Shown here: positions 16,227 to 24,839 of the stretch, one piece after another
How the letters are laid out: each line of letters starts with the position of its first letter
Position numbering within the stretch: the stretch's first letter is position 1
Source of the DNA: Zoogloea sp.
Lineage (GTDB): Bacteria > Pseudomonadota > Gammaproteobacteria > Burkholderiales > Rhodocyclaceae
Assembly (NCBI GenBank): GCA_016720685.1
Contig: JADKKC010000013.1
Span: 1 to 64,000 of the forward strand
Direction: 5' to 3'
Length of the DNA stretch: 64,000 nt
The notes under the pieces: generated by a model
The model's input: the letters and a program-made list of their open reading frames with translations, nothing else
Databases searched by the model: none
What the model was told of the DNA's origin: nothing
Position numbers and translations under genes: made by a program

Positions 16227-19130
16227 TTAGCCGCTTGCGGGCCCCAGGTGCGAATGCAGGATGCGGATCAGCGCGTCGGGTTCAAACGGCTTGGCAATGT
16301 GGTCGACCATTCCGGCGGCGAGGCACTTTTTGCGGTCCTCGGGAAGTGCGTGGGCCGTTTGGCCGATGATCGGAAGATCCGGTGCCAAGGTGTGGATTCG
16401 CCGGGCGGCTTCATACCCGTCCATGACAGGCATCTGGATGTCCATCAACGCCAGCTGGAAATACTGCGCGCCTTTTTCAACGACCTGCTCTACGGCCTCC
16501 TGACCGTTGCCAACGAGAACGGGTTCTGCACCCTCGTTCGTGAGCATGGACTCGATGACCATTTGATTGACCTCGTTGTCCTCGGCCACCAGAATCCGAA
16601 CGCCCTGGAGGCGTGTTCCATCGCCTGGCTGAAGGTTCGGAGCGGTGTCGGGTGGCGGCTGGTTTCCGCTGGCTCGATAGGGCACGTGTACTTCAAAGCA
16701 ACTGCCTTCTCCGGGGACGCTGGAAACCTGGATGGTTCCGTTCATCAGGTCAATGAGCCGTTTGCAGATCGTCAAGCCAAGGCCGGAGCCTCCAAACCTG
16801 CGGGTCGTGGACGCATCGGCCTGATGAAACGCTTTGAACAGTGACGCGATCTCGTCCGGGCTGATGCCGATTCCCGTATCGGTGACGGTCAGGACCATCG
16901 ATTCGTGCTGCCGCGTCGCGGTGAGGGTGACGGTCCCGCTGGGGGTGAACTTGACCGCATTTGAAAGCAGGTTCGTCAAGACCTGTTTGAGCCGTAGCGG
17001 ATCGCCAAGGCACAGCGCCGGCAGATCCGCGTCAATGCGCAAGGTGAGGAGAATGCCTTTGGCTGCCGCACTTTCCTGCACAAGGTACATGCACTCCTCG
17101 AGAAGGGCATGGGTATCGACGACGACGGACTCCAATGACAATTGACCCGCCTCGATCTTTGAAAAATCGAGGACATCGTTGAGGACTCCGAGCAGGTGCA
17201 GGCCTGATGAGATGATTTTCGCGAGGATGCTGCGCCCCTCGCTTCCCTCCGGCGACGCGCGGTATCCCATTCTGGCCAGGCCCAGCACGCCGTTCAAAGG
17301 CGTCCGGATTTCGTGGCTCATGTTTGCCAGGAACTCGCTTCTCACGCGGGCCAGGTGCTCGGCCTCCTTCAACGACAGCTCGCGAGCCTCGTCCAGGGCG
17401 CGACGTTGGGACACGTCCATGACCATGCCGATGGTCGCAGAGTGTCCCTGATAGTCGATCCGGCGCCCGTAGATTTCGATGCCGACAGGGCTGCCATCCC
17501 GCTTCAAGCCGGTTGCTTCGTATTGAATGGAGTCGACTTCGCCAGAGAGCCGGAGTCGGATGGCCTCGAGCACATGGGTGCGGGATTCGGGGACGATGAG
17601 TTCTTCTATCGACGCCAGACCCAGGAGCTCCTCGGGCGAGTCATAGCCGAAGATCTGGGCGAAGGCCTTGTTGACGTACGCAAACCTGCCATTCGCGATG
17701 ATGACGATCCCGACGAGGGATTGCTCCACCAGGCCGCGAAAACGCTCTTCCGACGCCGCGAGTTCGGAGGTGCGATTTTCGACCAGGGTTTGCAGGTGAT
17801 GGCGATGTTGATCGAGTTCATGCTCGACACGCTTGCGTGCGCCGATATCCCGGATGATGGCCTGCTGGTATACGAAATCCAGCACGGTGAGCTGGCTCCA
17901 GCTCACCTCCACATCCAGCTGCGACCCGTCACGAAGAATGTTCCGCCATTCAAAGACAACCACTTCACCGGCACGGACTCGGGCCAGCAGGGCCGCAAGG
18001 TGATCGACGGATGACTTGCCGTCGGGCTGTAATTCAGGCGCAAAGTCGAGCGGGGTCAAGCCGATGAATTGTTCCCGCGGGACGCGATATAGCTGGGTTG
18101 CACGTTCGTTGCAGTCCACGCAGCGCTCGCCGTCCATGAGGATGATGGCGTCGGTTGCACACTCGAACAGGGCCTGGAACTTGGTCTGGCTGGTTTTGAG
18201 GTCCACAAGCGCAGCGGTCAGATCTTTGGTCTTTGCAGCAACCTGCCGGCGCAGAAGCAGTGCCCAGGCAGCCAGAAAGGCGCTCAGGGCGCCAAAGCCC
18301 AGCAGCGCGTAAAGGCCATACCGCAGGCGCTCGCTCCAGGCCATGGAGTCCAGGGCCGACCCCTTCCAGTCGGATTCGATGTGGGCCAATTCGGCTTCGC
18401 TGACAAGGGAGAACCCGCGCTCGATGGTTTCCTTGAGCTTGTCGTCACCTTTTCTGACCGCCCAGTGGAACTGCCCGGTGAACAGGGGCTGTGTAAGGCG
18501 AAACTGATCGGCGACGCGCTCCTTGTGCAGCAGATACTGGGCCGGCGGGGTGTCGATGCACATCACCTTGATCTCGCCCTGAGAGGCTGCGCCGACCATC
18601 GCCTGGTAGCTGGTAAAGGGCTTCAGATCCGTGACGCCATGCCGTTGCAGGAATTCCGCGCAGGCATCGCCTTCCTTGATGGCGACCTGAAAACCACGGG
18701 CGGTCACGGCATCGTTGATGCCCGAGATACTTTTATTGAAGATGAGCGCGACATCGAGGTTGGCGTATGGCGCCGAAAATTCGTAGATCGCCTCGCGGGC
18801 AGGGGTCTGGAATATGGTGTCGATGACATCGGCGCCGCCGCTTTGTATCGTGGCCTGCGCCTTGGCCCAATCCATCGCCAGGAGTTCGACCTTGATGCCG
18901 GTCCTGGCTTCCCAAAGTGCCCAGCGATCCTTGACGATCCCCTGCAGGGCTCCCGTGCCGTCGCGAAAGGCGTACGGAGGATAATTGTCATCCATCACGA
19001 CGCGAATGGGCGCGGGCGCGGCCTGCGCTGCGGTGCAGGCCAGGCCGAGGCTGAGCGCAAGCACACGCAAAGTGGATCGCGATCGGCTTGGCAAGCTCGG
19101 AGCGGGAGCGGGTGGCGTCTTCCGGGACAC
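16227..19130 (-). CDS. hybrid sensor histidine kinase with periplasmic solute-binding domain
   Basis: A 967-aa membrane sensor with GTG start at 19130 preceded by AAGGAA. The order is: signal peptide (about 1-38), SBP_bac_3-type solute-binding domain (about 42-260, starting IRVVMDDNYPPYAF), transmembrane helix (about 271-294), PAS domain (about 315-435), second PAS (about 463-578), HisKA with phospho-acceptor H606 in FLANMSHEIRTPLNG, HATPase_c (N box in LTNLLSNAVKF, G boxes DTGIGIS and GGSGLGLTI) and a receiver domain (about 845-960) with phospho-acceptor D897 in LMDIQMP and K947. The binding domain resembles those that bind amino acids or small polar ligands, but the ligand is unknown. There is no output regulator nearby, so the phosphorelay must feed a partner elsewhere. 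Confidence 0.92.
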   Translation of the reverse strand: MSRKTPPAPAPSLPSRSRSTLRVLALSLGLACTAAQAAPAPIRVVMDDNYPPYAFRDGTGALQGIVKDRWALWEARTGIKVELLAMDWAKAQATIQSGGADVIDTIFQTPAREAIYEFSAPYANLDVALIFNKSISGINDAVTARGFQVAIKEGDACAEFLQRHGVTDLKPFTSYQAMVGAASQGEIKVMCIDTPPAQYLLHKERVADQFRLTQPLFTGQFHWAVRKGDDKLKETIERGFSLVSEAELAHIESDWKGSALDSMAWSERLRYGLYALLGFGALSAFLAAWALLLRRQVAAKTKDLTAALVDLKTSQTKFQALFECATDAIILMDGERCVDCNERATQLYRVPREQFIGLTPLDFAPELQPDGKSSVDHLAALLARVRAGEVVVFEWRNILRDGSQLDVEVSWSQLTVLDFVYQQAIIRDIGARKRVEHELDQHRHHLQTLVENRTSELAASEERFRGLVEQSLVGIVIIANGRFAYVNKAFAQIFGYDSPEELLGLASIEELIVPESRTHVLEAIRLRLSGEVDSIQYEATGLKRDGSPVGIEIYGRRIDYQGHSATIGMVMDVSQRRALDEARELSLKEAEHLARVRSEFLANMSHEIRTPLNGVLGLARMGYRASPEGSEGRSILAKIISSGLHLLGVLNDVLDFSKIEAGQLSLESVVVDTHALLEECMYLVQESAAAKGILLTLRIDADLPALCLGDPLRLKQVLTNLLSNAVKFTPSGTVTLTATRQHESMVLTVTDTGIGISPDEIASLFKAFHQADASTTRRFGGSGLGLTICKRLIDLMNGTIQVSSVPGEGSCFEVHVPYRASGNQPPPDTAPNLQPGDGTRLQGVRILVAEDNEVNQMVIESMLTNEGAEPVLVGNGQEAVEQVVEKGAQYFQLALMDIQMPVMDGYEAARRIHTLAPDLPIIGQTAHALPEDRKKCLAAGMVDHIAKPFEPDALIRILHSHLGPASG

Positions 19131-19525
19131 GACGTTCCTTGTGCACGTTCGGCTGATAGGCCGCTATTGCATTATAGAGTGGCACACTGCCAAGGTCATG
19201 CCGCCTCGGCTTCGGCACCTCACGCCCGAGTGCTTTCAGGGGGTTCCGGTCATGCCCCGGCAAGGGCATCGGCCGGTGGGCCTTGCCGGTGAAAGCACGG
19301 CCGGCAGGCTCGCGGCTTGTGATAAGGGCGCGACAACCTTTGCGGACGCGCGGTGATCAGGCGCTTTGATGTTTGCCCACCTAGGTGTCTCGTCATGGGA
19401 CCTTGATAATATAGTCCTTGGGTATTACTAAATGCATACACTGGGATACTTGGTGCTTCCTGGTCTGGCTTGAGGACAAATCCGGTTTTGAATGACCAGT
19501 GTGAGAGTTAAACGGAGAGCGGTTA
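19131..19525. other. 395-bp divergent intergenic region
   Basis: Separates the leftward sensor kinase from the rightward globin-coupled GGDEF gene and must contain both promoters. A short AT-rich stretch at about 19400-19435 is the best candidate for the rightward promoter. No gene or RNA is recognised. Confidence 0.5.
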
Positions 19526-20920
19526 ATGAATTCTGGAATTTTTGTCGGAGCAGGTGAGGGTGGTGCTCCGGATGTGGTGAAGCTTTGGCAGGACACGTTC
19601 AAGGCGGCACCGGCCGAGGTGCGGGCGGGCGTCGCGGGCCTGGTCGAACAGGTCGCACCGGAGGTGATCAATCTTTTCTATGTTCATATGCTGGCCCACC
19701 CGCGGGCCCGGGATTACCTCCAGCTCGATCTGGTCGAGACGCGTCTCAAGGGATCCTTGCTGAGCTGGATGGAGTCGATCTTTACCGCCAGGGACGAGGC
19801 CTCGCTGCCCGCACTGGCGGCGCGGCAGGTCCAGATCGGCCTGGTGCACGCCCGTATCAAGTTGCCTTCGGATCTGATGCAGCGGGGCGTGCGGCTCATC
19901 GCGGCGGAGCTCCGGGCGCGCCTTCCTGCGGTGTTCCCCGATATGACGATGCAACTGGCTGCGGTGGTTTATATCCACGAAGTGCTGCAGGTGGCCGACA
20001 TGCTCATCATGTCGGCCTTCGTGCGCAACATCCAGGATCACGTCCGCAAGGAGGAGGCCTACCGGGTCGTGTCGCTCGAGCACGACATGGCTCTGGAACG
20101 GGAGCGCCAGCGGGCGCTGCTGGCCGAATGGGGCCATCAGCAGTTGCTGGCCACGCGCCTTCCGAGCCGGGTGATGGCGGCCGGCACCCTGGCCGAGTCG
20201 GATTTTGGCTTGTGGCTCAGGCACAAGGCCGTCATCTTTTTCGATGGCGCCAACGAACTCGAATCAGTCTGGGACGTGGTGCGGGAGATCGACGAGGTGG
20301 TCATCCCCCAGCTCGTGGCCGAGGATGTCGTGGGGCCGCGGGCCGAAAAGCTGATCCTCGATCTGGAGCGCTGGCAAGAGTTCATCCGCTACCTGATGAA
20401 CGATCTGTTCTCGCGCCTGGGCAGTGCGCTGCTGGGCCGGGATTCCGTCACGCGCCTGCTCAACCGGCGCTATCTGCCGGCACTCCTGACGCGCGAGATC
20501 GATACCCACAAGGGCACCGGCGATCCGCTGTGCGTGTTGCTCGTCAAGGTGGACCCGGCCAGCCACAACCCGGCCTTCGCCGATCCCGAAAGCCACGCGC
20601 GCATGCTTCAGCAGATGTCCATGCTCATCGTGGATACAACCCGGGGTGGCGACCATGTCTTCCGCTACGGAGATGACTCGTTCATGATCATCGCCGTCAA
20701 TGCCTCTGCCGGGAGCGCCCGGGAAATGGCCGAGGAAATCCGGGCCCGGGTGCACACCACCGATTTCCGCCTGCTGCGCAGTCATTCGAGCCGCGTGACG
20801 GTCAGCGTGGCGGTGGCCAACTTCAACGGCCATCCGGATTACCAGATGCTGTTGAGCCGGCTGGAGGATGCGTCGGTGCGCCTGACGATAGGAGGGGGAA
20901 ACAAGGTCGGCTCCGCCTGA
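19526..20920 (+). CDS. globin-coupled sensor with degenerate GGDEF domain (DosC-like)
   Basis: A 464-aa cytosolic protein starting at ATG 19526 with GGAGAGCGG upstream. Residues about 15-165 form a globin-coupled sensor domain; the proximal heme His is probably H108 in QIGLVHARIKLP. A middle region (about 200-300) resembles the linker of E. coli DosC, and residues about 305-460 form a GGDEF domain (DSVTRLLNRRYLP). The signature that should read GGDEF is changed: residues 381-386 read YGDDSF, so the second Gly is Asp and the Glu is Ser. The usual FK..ND..GH..GD region is also lost. Diguanylate cyclase activity is therefore unlikely; the protein may be a heme or oxygen sensor acting through protein contacts. 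The frame is intact. Confidence 0.85.
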   Translation: MNSGIFVGAGEGGAPDVVKLWQDTFKAAPAEVRAGVAGLVEQVAPEVINLFYVHMLAHPRARDYLQLDLVETRLKGSLLSWMESIFTARDEASLPALAARQVQIGLVHARIKLPSDLMQRGVRLIAAELRARLPAVFPDMTMQLAAVVYIHEVLQVADMLIMSAFVRNIQDHVRKEEAYRVVSLEHDMALERERQRALLAEWGHQQLLATRLPSRVMAAGTLAESDFGLWLRHKAVIFFDGANELESVWDVVREIDEVVIPQLVAEDVVGPRAEKLILDLERWQEFIRYLMNDLFSRLGSALLGRDSVTRLLNRRYLPALLTREIDTHKGTGDPLCVLLVKVDPASHNPAFADPESHARMLQQMSMLIVDTTRGGDHVFRYGDDSFMIIAVNASAGSAREMAEEIRARVHTTDFRLLRSHSSRVTVSVAVANFNGHPDYQMLLSRLEDASVRLTIGGGNKVGSA

Positions 20921-21013
20921 TCGGGCTTTCCGTGGTCAGGCCGGGTTGCCTGGTCACGGGACGCCGTTGGGCGCTTCAAGCTTATTTCCAGGTGCCGGGC
21001 TCCCGGCACCGCA

Positions 21014-22405
21014 TCAATAAGCGTTGGGGTCTTTGCGCATCAGCCCGATGGTGCGCAGGATGATCCTTACGTCCATCAGAAACGACCATTTCCGCAGGTA
21101 TTCGAGGTCGTAGTCGATACGCCGCTTCATCTTGTCGAGGGTCTCGGTTTCGCCGCGACAACCGTTCACCTGCGCCCAGCCGGTGATGCCGGGGCGAACC
21201 TTGTGGCGAACCATGTAGCCCTTGATGAGCTTGCGATAGGTTTCGTTGTGGGCCACCGCGTGGGGGCGCGGGCCGACCACGCTCATGCGGCCCTGCAGTA
21301 CGTTGATGAACTGGGGGAGTTCATCCAGCGAGGTGCGACGCAGGAAGGCGCCCAGGGGCGTAACGCGGACATCGTTGGCGCTGGCCTGGGTCACGGTGTC
21401 GCCGTTTTCGCAAACACTCATGGAGCGAAACTTGTACACCAGGATGCGCTCCCCATCGAGCCCGTAGCGGTGCTGGCGGAACAGCACCGGGCCGCGGGAG
21501 GTGACTTTCACGGCGACGGCGATCACCACCAGCAGCGGTGCAATCATCGCCACGATCAGCGCCGCGACGATGAAATCGAAAACCTGCTTGAACAGCCCGT
21601 TTACGCCGGTAAAGGGAGATTCGCACACGGCCACGACGGGCAAGCCGCCGAGGTCATCCAGGCGCGCCTGGATCAGGTCGGTCATGAAAAGATCGGGCAC
21701 GAAGTAGATTGACACCGTGGTGTCGCGCATTTCGTCCAGCAACTGGACGATGCGCGGCTGGCTGCTCATGGGCAGCGCGATGTAGATCACATCCACCTCG
21801 TTCTCGCGCACGTAGTTGGCCAGCTCGCGTATCGGCCCCAGGTGCTGGATGTCGGCACGGGCGTGGCGACCCGCATGGCGGTCGTCGAAGAAGCCCAGCA
21901 GGCGCTTGCCCGCCCGGCGCGAGTTCTTCAGGCGGTCGGCCACGGCCAGGCCGGCGAGGCTGGCACCCACGATCACCGCGCGCTGGTGGTAACCGCTGCG
22001 GGCCATGACGAGCGGCGTGAGCGCATGAACAGCGTGGCGCACCAGGGCTGCGCTGGCCGGCCCGGCCACAAACCACACCAGCAGCACCTCAGGCGCGTAG
22101 GCATTGCCGAAGCCGGTCAGCAGCCCGATCAGGGTCAGCACCGAAAACACCACCGCAGCTTTCAGCCAGCTTCCCCGGTAGAGCGCCTTCAGGCCGCTGT
22201 CGATATGCATCGGCATCGGCTGGGCCAACATGAACACCGTGAAGGCCAGCACGAGGTATGCCGGCTCGCTACCCACTCCGAAGCTGCCGGCGACAGCGAT
22301 GAGGCTGCCGGCGAAAGCGATCGGATCGAGAAGAGTCTCGATCAAAGAGATTAGCGACAGGTGCGGCTTGAGCCCGGTGGTCTGTCGTTGAAGGGCGGCC
22401 TGCAT
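21014..22405 (-). CDS. undecaprenyl-phosphate sugar-1-phosphate transferase (WcaJ-like)
   Basis: A 463-aa polyisoprenyl-phosphate hexose-1-phosphate transferase that starts exopolysaccharide repeat-unit assembly on undecaprenyl phosphate at the inner membrane. Four or five hydrophobic segments in the first about 130 residues and a CoA-binding-like middle region (AVIVGASLAGLAVADRLK) precede a further transmembrane helix and the conserved catalytic bacterial sugar transferase domain. That domain shows KVTSRGPVLFRQHRYGLDG, FRSMSV, LRRTSLDELPQFINVLQGRM, VVGPRPHA and RPGITGWAQVNGCRGET. I chose ATG 22405 (MQAALQRQ), the family start, although the frame is open much further upstream into the divergent epsL gene. 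It faces the eps operon and belongs to the same pathway. Confidence 0.9.
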   Translation of the reverse strand: MQAALQRQTTGLKPHLSLISLIETLLDPIAFAGSLIAVAGSFGVGSEPAYLVLAFTVFMLAQPMPMHIDSGLKALYRGSWLKAAVVFSVLTLIGLLTGFGNAYAPEVLLVWFVAGPASAALVRHAVHALTPLVMARSGYHQRAVIVGASLAGLAVADRLKNSRRAGKRLLGFFDDRHAGRHARADIQHLGPIRELANYVRENEVDVIYIALPMSSQPRIVQLLDEMRDTTVSIYFVPDLFMTDLIQARLDDLGGLPVVAVCESPFTGVNGLFKQVFDFIVAALIVAMIAPLLVVIAVAVKVTSRGPVLFRQHRYGLDGERILVYKFRSMSVCENGDTVTQASANDVRVTPLGAFLRRTSLDELPQFINVLQGRMSVVGPRPHAVAHNETYRKLIKGYMVRHKVRPGITGWAQVNGCRGETETLDKMKRRIDYDLEYLRKWSFLMDVRIILRTIGLMRKDPNAY

Positions 22406-22604
22406 GGCAATAGACAAATTCGAGGCAATTTTGAACGGTGCCGAATTTACGGCATGTGCGCCGACGATAATGTCAAATTTGAAGTTAATGTGATTTTTTT
22501 TGCAAATATCTGTCTTGAGACCGCCGAATTTTGCAAAATGCGTAAAAATGCGCTTGATTTCAGAGCTTGCTCCCTCAAGATGCCGAAATTGGCTGGTCTG
22601 GGGT
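22406..22604. promoter_or_regulatory. divergent promoter region of the exopolysaccharide locus
   Basis: An AT-rich stretch of about 200 bp between the transferase (leftward) and epsL (rightward) that stands out from the GC-rich genes. It contains the perfect 12-bp palindrome ATTTTGCAAAAT at 22528-22539, a possible regulator site. I searched by eye for a sigma-54 GG-N10-GC element and found none with correct spacing. Confidence 0.5.
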
Positions 22605-23993
22605 GTGGATTTGCGTGACTTTGGTGTTCGTTTTGGTGGGGCGCTGCTCCTTTTTGGAGCCGGTTTGCCGGTTCTGGCTGACGATCTGTCACCCCTGCGT
22701 GTATCGACCCTGCTCGGCGAGCCCCGTCGTGCCGCGCTGCTTTTCGAGAGCGACGAGCTGAATCCGCCGGATCTGAGCTTGACCCGCGGCCTTGGCGACG
22801 AGTCGGCGCAGCGGGCTGCCGAGGAGCGGGGCAGTGCGCCGCTGGACCTGCCGCTGGGCAGGGGAATCGGTTCGCGGATCAGCATCGGCGAAACCATCGC
22901 CTATGACAGCAACGTGTTCCGGCTGTCGGGGCCGGCTGCGGCGAAGTCGGCACAGCTTGCCCGGCTGGGCGACTGGTACAGCGTGACCCGCCTCGGGCTG
23001 GGGCTGGACAAGGCCTACGCGGGCCAGCAGTGGGTGCTGGACTACGACCTGAGCCTGGCGCGCTACGGGGCCTTTGATTTTCTGAATCACAACGCCAGCA
23101 CCGCGGTAGGGCGCTGGCGCTGGACGGCCGGGCCGGAATGGAACGGCGAGCTGAGCGCCGAGCACCGCGAGGCGCCCGACGATTTTGCGTACTACCGCCA
23201 GCAGCAGCGGAGCCTGGCGGTGACGCGCCAGCTGACCGGCAGCGCCTTTTACCGGCTGGTGCCGGACTGGCAGGTGGGCGTGCAGGCGGGGCAGGGCAGC
23301 CGGCGCTATCCGGATGGATCGCGGCCGGGCAACGAGATTGATTTTGCCGGCGTGGATACGGTGCTGCGCTACGTGCCGGCTTCCGGCGCGGTGGTGGCGA
23401 TCACCCGCCGGCGGGCCAGCGGGCAGTATCCCAACGTGCCGACATCGTCGGGCGGGCAGTCGGAATCGCGCTTTGAGCAGGAAGAGCTGTTTGCCGATGC
23501 GTCGCTGCCGATAAAGAGCGGCACCAGGGCGCTGCTGCGGGTAGGCACGGTGAAGCGCACTTACGGGCGCTTTCCGCAAAACGACTACTCGGGCCGCAAT
23601 GCGCTGGCCGGCCTGGAATGGAAGCTGACGCCGCGTACGCAGCTGAGCGGCGCGCTGCGCTACGACGTGGAGCCGGCGCAGGATTTCGTGTCGAGCTACG
23701 TGGTCACCAAGGGCCTGCGCCTTGGCGCGCTATGGGAATACTCGCCGAAGCTGCGGGTCGAGGGGCGCCTCGAGTGGCGCAACGCCGATTTCCGCGGCGA
23801 CCCGGGTTTTGGTGTGCGCACCGGCGCCCGGCGCGAGGACCGCAGTGTGCTGGCCTCGGTGGCCGGCACCTGGCAGATCAGCCCGGGCACGCGCTGGATC
23901 ACCGCGCTGACGCGGGAGCAGCGGGAATCGAACGAAGCAGGGCTGAGTTTCAACTACTGGACATTGGCGGGGAGCTTGCAGTGGGTGTTCTGA
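22605..23993 (+). CDS. epsL: EpsL-type outer-membrane beta-barrel exopolysaccharide protein
   Basis: About 462 aa when started at GTG 22605; the frame is open further upstream, so ATG 22548 is an alternative. A signal peptide (GGALLLFGAGLPVLA) is followed by a long region of alternating hydrophobic and polar residues with many aromatic residues, ending in a C-terminal LQWVF, as expected for an outer-membrane beta-barrel. The IGETIAYDSNVFRL segment near the start of the mature barrel is typical of the EpsL family, which accompanies exosortase-B exopolysaccharide loci (first described around methanolan synthesis). It probably forms part of the outer-membrane export path. It overlaps epsE by one base (TGATG). 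Confidence 0.8.
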   Translation: MDLRDFGVRFGGALLLFGAGLPVLADDLSPLRVSTLLGEPRRAALLFESDELNPPDLSLTRGLGDESAQRAAEERGSAPLDLPLGRGIGSRISIGETIAYDSNVFRLSGPAAAKSAQLARLGDWYSVTRLGLGLDKAYAGQQWVLDYDLSLARYGAFDFLNHNASTAVGRWRWTAGPEWNGELSAEHREAPDDFAYYRQQQRSLAVTRQLTGSAFYRLVPDWQVGVQAGQGSRRYPDGSRPGNEIDFAGVDTVLRYVPASGAVVAITRRRASGQYPNVPTSSGGQSESRFEQEELFADASLPIKSGTRALLRVGTVKRTYGRFPQNDYSGRNALAGLEWKLTPRTQLSGALRYDVEPAQDFVSSYVVTKGLRLGALWEYSPKLRVEGRLEWRNADFRGDPGFGVRTGARREDRSVLASVAGTWQISPGTRWITALTREQRESNEAGLSFNYWTLAGSLQWVF

Positions 23994-24826
23994 TGAAGGG
24001 CGGGATGAAAAAAGGCGCCTGGCTGGGCCGCGCGCTGGCCGCTGCCGTGCTCGTCACGACGCTGCTGCCCGCGGCGGTGCGGGCGCAGGAGCCGGCCGCC
24101 CAGGAATACCGCCTCGGCCCCGGCGATGGTTTGAAGATCGCGGTTTTCCAGAACCCCGACCTGAGCCTCGAAACCCGCGTGTCCGAAACCGGAGCAATCA
24201 GCTATCCGCTGGTGGGCAACGTACAGCTTGGCGGCCTGAGCGTGGCGGCGGCCGAACGGGCCATTGCCGACGGCTTGAAGAAGGGCGGCTTCGTGCTCCA
24301 GCCCCAGGTCACGGTGGTGCTCCAGCAGGTGCGCGGCGCGCAGGTGGCGGTGCTCGGCCAGGTGGCCCGGCCCGGCCGCTATCCCCTCGAAAGCACCGCC
24401 ATGAAGCTGACCGATGCGCTGGCGCTGGCCGGCGGCACGGCGCCCCAGGGGGCCGACAAGGTGATTCTCAGCGGCATGCGCAATGGTCGCCGGGTGCGGG
24501 CCGAAATCGACGTGGCCGAACTCTTCGTTAGCTGGACGCCCGAAAAGGATGTGCCGGTGATGGCGGGCGACACCCTTTACGTGCAGCGCGCGCCCCAGGT
24601 TTTTGTATATGGCGAAGTGCAGCGTGCCGGCGCCTATCGCGTGGAGCGCCAGATGACGGTGCTGCAGGCCCTGGCCATGGGCGGCGGCCTCAGTCCGCGG
24701 GGCACCGAGCGCGGCATCCGCATCCATCGCCGCTTTGAAGACGGCGCGACCCGCATCATCAACCCGCAACTCAACGACCCGGTGCAGCCCGACGACGTGG
24801 TCGTCGTTCGCGAAGCACTTTTCTGA
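23993..24826 (+). CDS. epsE: polysaccharide export protein EpsE (Wza/poly-export family)
   Basis: A 277-aa exported protein; ATG 23993 overlaps the epsL stop, and ATG 24005 is an alternative start. A signal peptide (about to residue 32, AAVRAQ) is followed by the poly-export motif YRLGPGDGLKIAVFQNPDLS, then two SLBB-type repeats (VAVLGQVARPGRYPLES and VFVYGEVQRAGAYRVER). No lipobox Cys is visible, so it lacks the lipid anchor of classical Wza. It would form the periplasmic or outer-membrane conduit for the exopolysaccharide together with EpsL and EpsF. Confidence 0.9.
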   Translation: MKGGMKKGAWLGRALAAAVLVTTLLPAAVRAQEPAAQEYRLGPGDGLKIAVFQNPDLSLETRVSETGAISYPLVGNVQLGGLSVAAAERAIADGLKKGGFVLQPQVTVVLQQVRGAQVAVLGQVARPGRYPLESTAMKLTDALALAGGTAPQGADKVILSGMRNGRRVRAEIDVAELFVSWTPEKDVPVMAGDTLYVQRAPQVFVYGEVQRAGAYRVERQMTVLQALAMGGGLSPRGTERGIRIHRRFEDGATRIINPQLNDPVQPDDVVVVREALF

Positions 24827-24839
24827 GCGGACACCGAGC

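Noticed and set aside
22406..22604. Sigma-54 promoter for the eps operon
   Set aside because: The only GGCAC/TTGC pair has the wrong spacing (GG and GC four bases too far apart).
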